Origin: Desulfobulbaceae bacterium
GTDB taxonomy: Bacteria; Desulfobacterota; Desulfobulbia; Desulfobulbales; Desulfocapsaceae
NCBI GenBank assembly: GCA_026988015.1
Contig: JALSMA010000053.1
Coordinates: 1 to 43,490 of the forward strand
Reading direction: 5' to 3'
Length of the DNA stretch: 43,490 nt
A program made the translations under genes and the position numbers. Shown here piece after piece: positions 17,440-25,476 of this stretch (its first letter is position 1; each line of letters starts with the position of its first letter). Below the pieces are notes generated by a model. The model had not been told where the DNA came from, searched no databases, and saw nothing but the letters and a program-made list of their open reading frames with translations.

Positions 17440-18804
17440 TCAGCAGTGTTTCCTCCAGTTTGGATGGGTGATCCCAAACTTCTTCACCTTGTAATTCAAG
17501 GCCCTGGGACTCACCCCAAGTTTCTCCGCAGCATTTTTCTGTACCCAGAGACACTCCTCAAGGGCACTTAAGATAAGTTCTTTTTCATGCCCTGCCAATG
17601 AACTGTTACCTTTTGGTGTAGCATTGCTATTCCCTCCATTTATACGTTTTTCAGTGGGAAGAGACAGGTTATAGCTATCAATCAGTTCATCATCCTCCAA
17701 AATCACCGCACGTTCAACAGTATTGGCAAGCTGCCTGATATTTCCAGGCCAGCTGTACTGCTGCAGTTGTTCAAGGGCGCTTTCGGTAAATCCCCGCACC
17801 TCACTCCCCAGCGAAGCTGAATATTTATTAAGGAAGTACTGGGCAAGGGGTAGCAGGCACTGGCGCCTCTCCCGAAGATCCGGGAGGCGAATGGGAAGGA
17901 CATTTATCCTGTAATAAAGATCTTCTCTGAATTTTCCAGCCTCAATCTGTTCCGGCAGATCTTTATTTGTTGCCGCAATCACCCGAACGTCAGCATAAAT
18001 TGTCTTATTTCCCCCTACCCTTTCAAATGATTTCTCTTCTAACACCCGAAGCAATTTTGTCTGCAGACCAAGGCTGATTTCACCAATCTCATCAAGAAAA
18101 AGAGTGCCGCCGCTGGCCTGCTCAAATCGCCCTATTCGTAATTTTTCGGCACTGGTAAAAGCTCCCTTCTCATGCCCAAAAAGCTCGGACTCGAGGAGAT
18201 CCTCGGGGATATTGGCACAGTTTATCTTGATAAATGGTTTCTGCCTTCTTGGACTGTTATAGTGGACGGTACCTGATAGAAAACTCTTTCCGGTACCTGT
18301 GGCTCCAGTGATAAGAATTGTTGAATCAGTCCGGGCAAATTTTTCCAGACTCTTAATGACCTGCTTCATGCCGGGGCTATAAGCAATTACATCATCAAAG
18401 TGATAGATAATATCCTGTCGATGTCGCAGATATGCGACTTCATTACGCAGTGCCTTATTTTCAAGAGCTTTATTCGTGGCAACTTCATAACGGGTAATCG
18501 ATGCCGGATGCACCAGATAGTCAAAGGCGCCACTTTTTAACACCTTGACCACCACCTCCGATTTATCTTCGGGACCAATGACAATTACAGGGGTGTGCGG
18601 TACACACCTGCAGGCATTCTCAAGTAGTGCTATGTTCGCCCTAGCAGCGAGAAAGAGAAAAATAAGATCATACTCATTTCCCTTTAACTCACTCAGTAAA
18701 TGATCTTTTCCACCGCAAAAACTGATCCTGGCCCTATCTGCAAGGGCTTGATGAATGGTTTTATGACTTTCTTCTGGAATTGCATACGCCAAGATTGTAT
18801 ACAT
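17440..18804 (-). CDS. Sigma-54 activator with a degenerate (non-phosphorylatable) receiver
   Basis: A 454-residue NtrC-like activator. The N-terminal 120 residues follow the receiver fold (YDLIFLF near 45-51, SGAFDYLVHP near 100), but the expected phosphoacceptor Asp is F51, the acidic pair is absent and the usual KP is HP, so it cannot be phosphorylated in the standard way. The AAA+ domain is intact: Walker A GATGTGKS, Walker B GGTLFLDEIGE, and the sigma-54 loop as GAFTSA instead of GAFTGA. A Fis-type HTH closes the protein (VQKNAAEKLGVSPRALNYKVKKFGI). Activity may be set by a ligand, a partner protein or expression level. GGAG lies four bases before the ATG. No kinase is adjacent; targets are unknown. 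Confidence 0.92.
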   Translation of the reverse strand: MYTILAYAIPEESHKTIHQALADRARISFCGGKDHLLSELKGNEYDLIFLFLAARANIALLENACRCVPHTPVIVIGPEDKSEVVVKVLKSGAFDYLVHPASITRYEVATNKALENKALRNEVAYLRHRQDIIYHFDDVIAYSPGMKQVIKSLEKFARTDSTILITGATGTGKSFLSGTVHYNSPRRQKPFIKINCANIPEDLLESELFGHEKGAFTSAEKLRIGRFEQASGGTLFLDEIGEISLGLQTKLLRVLEEKSFERVGGNKTIYADVRVIAATNKDLPEQIEAGKFREDLYYRINVLPIRLPDLRERRQCLLPLAQYFLNKYSASLGSEVRGFTESALEQLQQYSWPGNIRQLANTVERAVILEDDELIDSYNLSLPTEKRINGGNSNATPKGNSSLAGHEKELILSALEECLWVQKNAAEKLGVSPRALNYKVKKFGITHPNWRKHC

Positions 18805-18832
18805 ACTACTCCTTTACCGGAAAACGACTTGT

Positions 18833-18875
18833 ATTTCACATTTGTAACCCATCTACAAAAAATCATATGTGAAAT
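18833..18875. promoter_or_regulatory. Nested inverted repeat upstream of the sigma-54 activator
   Basis: ATTTCACAT (18833-18841) and ATGTGAAAT (18867-18875) are perfect complements. Inside them TTGTA (18842-18846) and TACAA (18854-18858) form a second pair. The structure ends 29 bp before the activator start codon. It may be an operator, for instance for autoregulation, or a 5'-UTR hairpin. Confidence 0.45.
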
Positions 18876-18915
18876 CAATTTTCAATGCAAATAAAAACAG
18901 GTTTTTTCAGAAAAA

Positions 18916-18944
18916 TGAATCCGTGAGCGTTCGACGCTGATTCA
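18916..18944 (+). repeat. Extragenic palindromic repeat, copy 2 of the TCCGTGAGCGTTCGA family
   Basis: The element folds as TGAATC-CGTG-AGCGT-TCG-ACGCT-GATTCA: a 5-bp inner stem with a three-base loop, a four-base bulge and a 6-bp outer stem. Bases 18920-18934 are identical to the reverse complement of 7040-7054. Confidence 0.45.
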
Positions 18945-18988
18945 GTGAAAACAAGAGACTTACAACCAGTGGTATCTACAGGGAATCA

Positions 18989-19456
18989 ATGGAATCAGAT
19001 ATACAATTTATGGAAAGGGCACTGTTACTGGCCCAGAAAGCTGCAATACAAAATGAGATTCCTGTGGGTGCCATCCTGACCCTGAACGGTGCCCTTATCT
19101 CCGAAGGACAAAATTCACCAATCAGCAGCTGCGACCCCTGTGCGCACGCCGAAATTATCGCATTACGAAGTGGCGCCACCCAACTTGGTAACTACAGGAT
19201 GCCAGGAACAACACTCTATGTAACCCTTGAACCCTGTATCATGTGCATGGGTGCAATTATTCATGCACGGGTCAAGAGACTGGTTTTCGGAGCATACGAC
19301 CCTAAGACAGGGGCGGCAGTATCGTGCTACAATATTGGACAGGACAATCTCCTCAATCACCATCTTGAAATAAGTGGCGGAATCTGTGAAATTCAATCTG
19401 CAGCCCTTCTTAAAAACTTTTTCAGAGAGATACGTAGAAAAAGAACCCTCTCATGA
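18989..19456 (+). CDS. tadA: tRNA-specific adenosine deaminase
   Basis: A 155-residue zinc enzyme that converts A34 to inosine in tRNA-Arg(ACG), needed for CGN decoding. The catalytic site is complete: H53-A-E55 with E55 as proton shuttle, and the zinc cysteines C83 and C86 in EPCIMCMGA. Length is normal. The start gives the usual FMERALLLAQKAA N-terminus. It lies upstream of tRNA-Ser and is separated from the divergent sigma-54 activator by a spacer with two palindromic elements. Confidence 0.95.
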   Translation: MESDIQFMERALLLAQKAAIQNEIPVGAILTLNGALISEGQNSPISSCDPCAHAEIIALRSGATQLGNYRMPGTTLYVTLEPCIMCMGAIIHARVKRLVFGAYDPKTGAAVSCYNIGQDNLLNHHLEISGGICEIQSAALLKNFFREIRRKRTLS

Positions 19457-19491
19457 AAGGTATTCTTTTTTACAGAAAATAGAGTTTTTGA

Positions 19492-19520
19492 TTGCGAAAT
19501 TTCCCGTCTCAGGCTAAATA
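19492..19520 (+). promoter_or_regulatory. Possible promoter of tRNA-Ser
   Basis: TTGCGA and TAAATA are 17 bp apart, 30 bp before the tRNA. Both hexamers are mediocre matches to sigma-70 consensus. Confidence 0.3.
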
Positions 19521-19549
19521 GGCTCCTTATCTTTAAAAAAGATGCTTCA

Positions 19550-19635
19550 GGAGGGGTGGCCGAGTGGCTTAAGGCGCACGCTTGGAAAGCGTGTGTACGC
19601 AAGTACCGTGAGTTCGAATCTCACCCTCTCCGCCA
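19550..19635 (+). tRNA. tRNA-Ser(GGA)
   Basis: A class II tRNA of 86 nt with encoded CCA. The acceptor stem GGAGGGG pairs with CCTCTCC (one G-U pair), discriminator G. The anticodon loop TTGGAAA gives anticodon GGA (19584-19586), a long variable arm follows, and the T arm is GTGAG-TTCGAAT-CTCAC. Confidence 0.97.
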
Positions 19636-19641
19636 ATTTAC

Positions 19642-19680
19642 AAAAACCACCATAACAAATATATGTTATGGTGGTTTTTT
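19642..19680. terminator. Bidirectional Rho-independent terminator
   Basis: A 16-bp perfect stem (AAAAACCACCATAACA at 19642-19657 with 19664-19679) over a six-base loop, with A and T tracts outside. It ends the tRNA-Ser transcript and also faces the 3' end of the convergent hybrid kinase. Confidence 0.92.
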
Positions 19681-19694
19681 TACAAGTCCATCAT

Positions 19695-22220
19695 CTATGA
19701 CAATTCTTCTTTAACTGCCTTTCCGATCTGATTCAAGCTATACGGTTTACGAATAAGCTGCTTCGCCCCCAGCTCAAGAGCCATCCGCACCTCATCACTT
19801 TCTGAAAACCCACTGACAACAATGGCTTTCAAGTCAGGCTGTATACTGATGGCCTGTTCAAAGGTCTTTCTGCCGTTGATACCAGGCTCCATGATCATAT
19901 CCAGGATCAGCAGGGATACCCGGTTACTTCTCAGGTACTCAAGGGCCTCTTCACCTGAACTTGCAGTAACCACCAGATACCCGAGTGCCGTCAGTATCTG
20001 ACTTGCAATTTCAAGTTGCTGAACTTCATCATCCACTATGAGCACAGTTTCTCCATTACCCACAAGATCATTAAAATTTTCCTCCTCAATCTGCTTACTC
20101 AGATCATCACGGGTGGCTGGAAAATAGAGATTAAAAACTGTTTCCTTATCATCACTTTCCACAGTTATCATACCATTATGATCTTGTACTGTATTCATCA
20201 CAACGGTCAGGCCAAGTCCGGTTCCACTCTTTCCCATTTTCTTTTTAGTATAAAAAGGCTCAAAAATATGATCAAGATCCTTCTGAGCTATGCCGCCTCC
20301 GGTATCAGACACAATTAACTGCACATATTCACCTTTTTTCATGTACTGATTATCATGTCCTGGCATATCTATATAGATATTACAGGTGGATACTGTCACA
20401 ACACCATCCTCCTTCACTGATTCCATGGCATTGGCCACCAAGTTCATAATGCACTTTCTAATATGAACAGGCGAACAGGAAATATTTAACAGATCGGCGG
20501 CAAGTTTCTGCTCACAGATAACTCCCTGATGATCCTGCTCGAGCTTTTCGTATTCAGGGGAGTTAACATAACCTTGAATAAGTGTATTAATATTAGCAGG
20601 TTCTCTTACTGCAGCTGCTCCCCTGGCAACCGTGAGCATATCTGCCACCACATCTGCAGCCCGCTTCCCTGATTCCTGAATAAGCTCCAGCGGTCGTCTC
20701 ATATCGCTGTCTTTGGGAACATTCATAAGCAGCAATTCCGGATAACTGACAATTCCAGACAGAATGTTGTTCAGGTCATGTGCCACCCCTCCTGCCATCA
20801 CTCCAACAGCCTCCATTTTCAAGGAACGATGCAGTTGCACCTCAAGTTCCTTCTGTTTACTGATATCTGTGAAAAAGGCAAAGCAGTAGGACTGACCATG
20901 ATACTCAAAATAACTGAGATACAATTCTGCCGGAAAGGTTGTTCCATCTTTACGACGATGTACGGTCTGCTTGGAAATTGATTCCTTTACCGGAGACCAG
21001 CCTTCATCACTCAGATCCAGATAAATATCTGCTATGCCGAGGGTGAGCAGTTCTTCTCGAGTGTAGCCAAGAATCTTTGCAGCAGCCTTATTAGCATTTA
21101 TAATCCTGGTGTCTTCCAGTTTGGCAGAAATCTGGGTCCAGATGATAGGATACGCACAGGAATCCACCGCATACTGAGTCAGCAGGAGTTGTTTTTCTGT
21201 TTCCTTTAACAGTTCAGCCTGTCGCGATATCTCCAGGTTCTGTTTCTTGAGTTTTTTATTATACTTCCCAAGGGTAAAAGACCTGAACAGTAACAACAAA
21301 ACAACAACGGTAAGGACCAGAAGGATTCGCCAGAATCTCGTAAGGTCAAAACTCTTTTCGTAGTTTACGGAAATCCACTTATTCAAGATCTCCTGATGCT
21401 GCGATTTTTCAATGGTTTTTATGGCCTTGTTAAAAATTTCCTTTAAAAGAGGCCAGTCGTTACGAGTGGCTACTCCAAGTTCCCAGCGCTCATCAAACTT
21501 GCCAACAATTTTCAGTTCATCTGAAAAACCTTTTTGAATACTATCGCTAACAGTCGCCAGGGTACCAATAAATCCATATATTTTCGCCTGTTCCACCATT
21601 TTTAAGCCTTCTGAAACAGATGGGACATCAACAATCTGCATCTCGGGATATTTATTACGAAGGATTTCCCCGAAGGCGTAGCCTGTAACAACGCCAAGGC
21701 GCTTATCTTGCACTGAGCTGATATCAGCAATAAAACGTTGATCATTTCTGGTTGCAAGAACCAGGGGGATAGAAAGATATGGCTCAGTAAAATCCATATA
21801 CATCAATCGCTCCGGCGTAGCCATTGCCAATGAAAAGATATCACACTTTCTTGCCTTGGCAACCGCGATACTCTCCGTCCAGTTCTCTGTTTGAACCAAC
21901 TCTATTGGAATTCCAACTTTTTCTTCCAAAATTGCCATATAATCTGCACTCATCCCAACATGTCTGCCGTTATCTATTTTTTCAAGGGGCATCCAGTCTG
22001 GATCCACACACATGGTAATTTTTTTCTTTTCCGTAAGAAATTCTTTTTCCTGAACAGTCAACAGAGACGCAAACTCCGAGCTTGAACTTGCTATATTGCG
22101 CCCCCCTTCAGCAATCGGAGTTACTGCAACAAGGGACTCCGCAGAGACCAGCAGCAGTGAGGCGACAAACAACAGCAAAAGACAGGATGGAAAACAAATC
22201 GTATTCAGATAAAAACGCAT
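19695..22220 (-). CDS. Hybrid sensor kinase with periplasmic solute-binding sensor (SBP_bac_3, PAS, HisKA, HATPase_c, REC)
   Basis: An 841-residue inner-membrane hybrid kinase. A signal/anchor sequence (about 10-28) leads to a family 3 solute-binding domain (about 65-285, ITMCVDPDWMPLEKI...YMDFTEPYLSIPLVLATR) that would lie in the periplasm and resembles amino-acid-binding proteins. A membrane helix follows (about 298-318), then a short coiled coil, a PAS domain (about 345-460), HisKA with H481 (GGVAHDLNN), an ATPase domain (DTGGGI, GTGLGLTVV) and a C-terminal receiver with D774 (LILDMIM) and RKPYS. It likely senses a small solute; the ligand is unknown. GAGGA lies five bases before the ATG. 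It has no output regulator beside it, so phosphotransfer targets are elsewhere. Confidence 0.93.
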   Translation of the reverse strand: MRFYLNTICFPSCLLLLFVASLLLVSAESLVAVTPIAEGGRNIASSSSEFASLLTVQEKEFLTEKKKITMCVDPDWMPLEKIDNGRHVGMSADYMAILEEKVGIPIELVQTENWTESIAVAKARKCDIFSLAMATPERLMYMDFTEPYLSIPLVLATRNDQRFIADISSVQDKRLGVVTGYAFGEILRNKYPEMQIVDVPSVSEGLKMVEQAKIYGFIGTLATVSDSIQKGFSDELKIVGKFDERWELGVATRNDWPLLKEIFNKAIKTIEKSQHQEILNKWISVNYEKSFDLTRFWRILLVLTVVVLLLLFRSFTLGKYNKKLKKQNLEISRQAELLKETEKQLLLTQYAVDSCAYPIIWTQISAKLEDTRIINANKAAAKILGYTREELLTLGIADIYLDLSDEGWSPVKESISKQTVHRRKDGTTFPAELYLSYFEYHGQSYCFAFFTDISKQKELEVQLHRSLKMEAVGVMAGGVAHDLNNILSGIVSYPELLLMNVPKDSDMRRPLELIQESGKRAADVVADMLTVARGAAAVREPANINTLIQGYVNSPEYEKLEQDHQGVICEQKLAADLLNISCSPVHIRKCIMNLVANAMESVKEDGVVTVSTCNIYIDMPGHDNQYMKKGEYVQLIVSDTGGGIAQKDLDHIFEPFYTKKKMGKSGTGLGLTVVMNTVQDHNGMITVESDDKETVFNLYFPATRDDLSKQIEEENFNDLVGNGETVLIVDDEVQQLEIASQILTALGYLVVTASSGEEALEYLRSNRVSLLILDMIMEPGINGRKTFEQAISIQPDLKAIVVSGFSESDEVRMALELGAKQLIRKPYSLNQIGKAVKEELS

Positions 22221-22394
22221 ATAAATCCTCGGAAATATGAAGAACAGGTAGGTACTCGTTGCTGGTTATAGTATTAGAAGAAGACAACAGAGTCAAATCC
22301 TGCTACGAATATACTCTCATCAATTAATAAAATCGTAAAAAAGGTCAAAACAAGATGGACTTGCAAAATAGCACTTGGATGCTCTGAAATAGTC

Positions 22395-22423
22395 TTGACG
22401 CCTTCTTTCTGTTTGTGTATAAA
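22395..22423 (+). promoter_or_regulatory. Sigma-70-type promoter of the SRP RNA gene
   Basis: TTGACG and TATAAA are separated by exactly 17 bp, close to consensus. Transcription would begin near 22430, about 46 bases before the mature SRP RNA. Confidence 0.7.
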
Positions 22424-22457
22424 GGCTTCTTGGTGGCGATATATCGCTGCCAGGCCT
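22423..22457 (+). other. Hairpin in the SRP RNA leader
   Basis: GCGATATATCGC (22436-22447) is a perfect palindrome. Pairing continues outward with G-U pairs and then TGG/CCA and AGGC/GCCT. It lies between the promoter and the mature RNA and could be a processing signal or simply overlap the start site. Confidence 0.4.
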
Positions 22458-22475
22458 CATACAAATTTTCGTTTT

Positions 22476-22576
22476 GATAGTCGGGTCCTGTACAATTAAG
22501 GATCATGAACTCCGCCAGGTCCGGAAGGAAGCAACGGCAATGAACCCCTTGATGTGTTACAGGGTGCCCGGCTATC
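22476..22576 (+). ncRNA. ffs: Signal recognition particle RNA (4.5S, small bacterial type)
   Basis: The diagnostic apical domain CCGCCAGGTCCGGAAGGAAGC followed by AACGGC is present, carrying the GGAA tetraloop and the Ffh-binding asymmetric loop. The ends pair as GATAGTCGGG with CCCGGCTATC, giving a hairpin of about 101 nt, and TCTTTT follows. There is no Alu domain. The RNA pairs with Ffh to target nascent membrane proteins. Its place just ahead of dnaX is common in proteobacteria. Confidence 0.94.
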
Positions 22577-22668
22577 ATCTTTTAATCAACTGACAGTATT
22601 GCTCTACTGCAGAATTGTTATTTTGATTCCAGTGTATATTTTCACAAACCTCTAGGTAGGTCTTTTCC

Positions 22669-24405
22669 ATGTCCTATTTGGTTCTTGCCAGAAAATCACG
22701 TCCCCAGGATTTTGACCAGGTTGTGGGCCAGACGCCAGTTGTCAAAACCCTGAAAAACAGCATTATACGAAAGAGGATCGCCCACGCCATTCTCTTCTCA
22801 GGTGTTCGCGGGGTAGGCAAAACCACCCTTGCCCGGATTATGTCCAAGGCAATCAACTGTGAACAGATAGAAAACGGTAACCCCTGTAACTCTTGCCAAT
22901 CCTGCATCGAGATAACTGCCGGATCCTCCCTTGACCTCTATGAAATAGATGGTGCTTCCAATCGTGGAATCCAGGAAATCCGTGAGCTCAAAGAAAAGAT
23001 ACGATTCCTCCCAACATCCTCCAAGTACAAAGTTATCATAATAGATGAAGTTCACATGCTCACCACCGAGGCCTTCAATGCCCTGCTCAAAACATTAGAA
23101 GAGCCCCCGGACCATGTCTACTTTATGTTTGCGACAACAGAGCTGCATAAAATTCCCATTACAATCCTCTCACGCTGCCAGCGCTATGAACTGAAAAGGG
23201 TTTCTGCTGAAGATCTTGCTGCTCATTTCAGGAGATTATCAGAGCAAGAGGGACTGAACATTGATGATGCTGCATTAAACCTGATTGTCAGGGAATCAGA
23301 GGGATCTGTCCGTGATGGTTTAAGTCTCCTGGATCAGGTATTCTCCTACGGTGAAAAAGATATATCTGTGGAGGACGTTATTGATGTCCTGGGCCTTGTC
23401 TCCCGTGACATCATCCTTTCCATCACCAGAGGGCTCCTTGACAAAGATTCAGGCAAGGCACTCCTTGCCCTGGAAGAAACATTTTCCTTCGGGGTAGATC
23501 TGAAACGATTCACCAGCGACCTGCTAAACGCATTTCGCACACTCATTCTCTGCAAAATCAAAGGCTGTCAGGAACTGATCAACATCCCCCCACAAGAGTT
23601 CGCTGAGTTCAAGGAACTTGCAGAATTACACAGTCACAGTACTATCCACATGAAGTTAAACATGCTTATGCAGGGGGTTGAAGAGATGCGCTACTCATCC
23701 CAGCCAAGGCTTGTGCTTGAAAACTGTTTTTTAAAAATCGTCCAAACTGATGAGGTGATTCCAGTCTCAAAGATACTTGGAAAACTCGATTCACTTATGT
23801 CCCAAAGTGATAATCCACCTGAAAATACTGCAGCAACTGTTCAGAAAAAAAAAATTCCTGAGCAACCAGAGAAACTTGAGACAAAATGTTCCCCCGTAAC
23901 CCCGCGCCCTACCTCACCTACTCCACAAGCTGAGATTGAAGAGCCTCCCCTGCCGGTGGAAAAGCAACCCACGCCCACAGTTCCCACCCCGAATTCCAAA
24001 TCAGTTCTACGTCCTCACCAGCGTGATGTGCGCAGAGACTGGGCTGGATTTATTGATCATGTAAAAGACCGTAAACTGTGGATGGCCCAGGATCTTCAGC
24101 GGGCTGAAAGAGTAAAAGAAAATGAAGGTGAACTGCACCTTCATTTCAGCGATCAGGCAAACTGTACCCTGCTCTGTCAAAAGGATAATGCCAGGCTTCT
24201 CACCGAATTTGTTCTTGATTTTTTCCAGAAGGATTTGAAACTTCGTTTTATCACTCCGGACAAGGAGGAAAGCAAAGCAACAGACAGTGAAGACAGCCCC
24301 CATAAATTACGACAGAAACTAGCCAATGACCCTCTGGTTCTCATGGCTACAGAAATATTCAACGGCCAGATCGGCGATATCCGGGTTGGTCCCAGAAGTC
24401 GATAA
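22669..24405 (+). CDS. dnaX: DNA polymerase III subunits gamma/tau
   Basis: The 578-residue tau form is the clamp-loader ATPase of the replisome. Walker A is GVRGVGKTT with K51, a four-Cys zinc module follows (CEQIENGNPCNSCQSC), and Walker B is IIIDEVHML; the sensor 1 region TTELHKIP and SRC motif are present. The AAA+ and collar domains end near 365. A Pro/Thr/Glu-rich linker (about 375-445) precedes a tau-specific C-terminal domain that would contact polymerase alpha and DnaB. A run of ten A residues (23845-23854) lies in the linker with a TGA stop two codons downstream in the -1 frame, so a 397-residue gamma form is probably made by slippage. It is followed by ybaB and recR in the conserved order. 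Confidence 0.96.
   Translation: MSYLVLARKSRPQDFDQVVGQTPVVKTLKNSIIRKRIAHAILFSGVRGVGKTTLARIMSKAINCEQIENGNPCNSCQSCIEITAGSSLDLYEIDGASNRGIQEIRELKEKIRFLPTSSKYKVIIIDEVHMLTTEAFNALLKTLEEPPDHVYFMFATTELHKIPITILSRCQRYELKRVSAEDLAAHFRRLSEQEGLNIDDAALNLIVRESEGSVRDGLSLLDQVFSYGEKDISVEDVIDVLGLVSRDIILSITRGLLDKDSGKALLALEETFSFGVDLKRFTSDLLNAFRTLILCKIKGCQELINIPPQEFAEFKELAELHSHSTIHMKLNMLMQGVEEMRYSSQPRLVLENCFLKIVQTDEVIPVSKILGKLDSLMSQSDNPPENTAATVQKKKIPEQPEKLETKCSPVTPRPTSPTPQAEIEEPPLPVEKQPTPTVPTPNSKSVLRPHQRDVRRDWAGFIDHVKDRKLWMAQDLQRAERVKENEGELHLHFSDQANCTLLCQKDNARLLTEFVLDFFQKDLKLRFITPDKEESKATDSEDSPHKLRQKLANDPLVLMATEIFNGQIGDIRVGPRSR
23845..23861 (+). promoter_or_regulatory. Candidate programmed slippage site in dnaX
   Basis: Frame 0 reads CAG AAA AAA AAA ATT CCT GAG. 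After a -1 shift on the ten-A run the reading becomes AAT TCC TGA, with the stop at 23859-23861. The product would be 395 normal residues plus Asn-Ser. Position and length match the gamma/tau switch known in E. coli (ribosomal) and Thermus (transcriptional slippage). Confidence 0.65.
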
Positions 24406-24505
24406 TAATACTTGCCAACAACCCTGAGCAGTCTTACATATGACTGCAGAACGAAAAGCCCGCAGGTTTCCCTTTTTACATCAACAGTACTCGACAGGAT
24501 ACAAA

Positions 24506-24826
24506 ATGGATATAAACTCTATCATGCAGCAAGCCCAGCAGATGCAGCAGAAAATGGCCACCATCCAGGAAGAACTGAAAACAAAAACTGCCACCGGCAC
24601 CGCCGGTGGTGGTATGGTCACAGTGACAGCCAATGGAAACAGTGAAATCATCTCCATTGATCTTGAAAAGGAGATGATCACAGTTGATGAAAAAGAAATG
24701 CTTCAGGACTTGATTGTCGCAGCCACCAATGATGCCCTGAGAAAAGTTAAGGTCATGAGCAAAGAAGAAATGGCAAAACTCACCGGAGGGATGAACCTGC
24801 CCGGCGTCTCGAACCTCTTTTCCTGA
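24506..24826 (+). CDS. ybaB: YbaB/EbfC family nucleoid-associated protein
   Basis: A 106-residue small dimeric DNA-binding protein. It starts MDINSIMQQAQQMQQKMATIQEEL, contains the conserved Gly-rich turn GGGMVTVTANGNSEI and ends NLPGVSNLFS. It is probably involved in nucleoid organisation or recombination support. The ATG at 24506 is chosen because AGGA lies eight bases upstream and the family begins at this methionine; an upstream in-frame ATG at 24440 would add 22 non-conserved residues. It lies between dnaX and recR as in most bacteria. Confidence 0.95.
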   Translation: MDINSIMQQAQQMQQKMATIQEELKTKTATGTAGGGMVTVTANGNSEIISIDLEKEMITVDEKEMLQDLIVAATNDALRKVKVMSKEEMAKLTGGMNLPGVSNLFS

Positions 24827-24867
24827 ACCACACCTTAGATCATATAATCGAGCAGAGCAGCAAGCCC

Positions 24868-25476
24868 ATGTCACCACAAGTCATCCCCGATGCACTGGAT
24901 CGTCTGATACAGGACCTCACAAAGCTTCCCGGCATAGGAAAGAAGACTGCGTCCCGACTGGCCCTAAACATTCTTAGAAGGCCAGCTACAGAAGCGCGCG
25001 AACTGGCGGCAGCACTAAATGATCTTCACAATGCGATCCAACTCTGCTCAAGTTGCTTCACCTTTTCCGAAAGTGACCCCTGCGCTATCTGTGCTGACCT
25101 TAAACGTGACTCATCGCTTATTTGTGTTGTGGAACAGCCCGGAGATCTCCTGGCCATAGAAAAGGCAGGGAATTATCTTGGACATTACCACATCCTCCAC
25201 GGAGTTCTCGCCCCGATGGATGGGATTGGGCCCAATGAGATAAAAATAACAGAACTTGAGGCTAGGCTGAACAGCGGTATCGTCACTGAGGTTTTCATTG
25301 CAACAAGTTCAACAGTTCCGGGTGAAGCAACTGCCAATTATCTCATTGATAGACTGCAGAACAGAAATATCCTTGTGAGTCGTCTTGCATGTGGTATTCC
25401 CATGGGCATGGATATTAAATATGCTGACAGGCACACTCTTGCACGTGCCATTGAGAGTCGATCACAAACCCGCTAA
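24868..25476 (+). CDS. recR: Recombination mediator protein RecR
   Basis: A 202-residue protein that acts with RecO (and RecF) to load RecA at gaps. It shows the helix-hairpin-helix (LPGIGKKTASRLA), a four-Cys zinc finger (CSSCFTFSESDPCAIC), a Toprim domain (ICVVEQPGDLLAIEKAG...YHILHG) and the C-terminal LACGIPMGMDIKYADRHTLARAI. Length and order are standard. It starts 41 bp after ybaB and closes the dnaX operon. Confidence 0.96.
   Translation: MSPQVIPDALDRLIQDLTKLPGIGKKTASRLALNILRRPATEARELAAALNDLHNAIQLCSSCFTFSESDPCAICADLKRDSSLICVVEQPGDLLAIEKAGNYLGHYHILHGVLAPMDGIGPNEIKITELEARLNSGIVTEVFIATSSTVPGEATANYLIDRLQNRNILVSRLACGIPMGMDIKYADRHTLARAIESRSQTR

Noticed and set aside
20016-20318. 100-codon plus-strand frame inside the hybrid kinase gene
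   Set aside because: It is antisense to a strongly conserved HATPase/REC coding region and has no family resemblance.
22345-22578. Minus-strand open frame across the SRP RNA
   Set aside because: It lies over a clear structural RNA and its promoter; a shadow frame.
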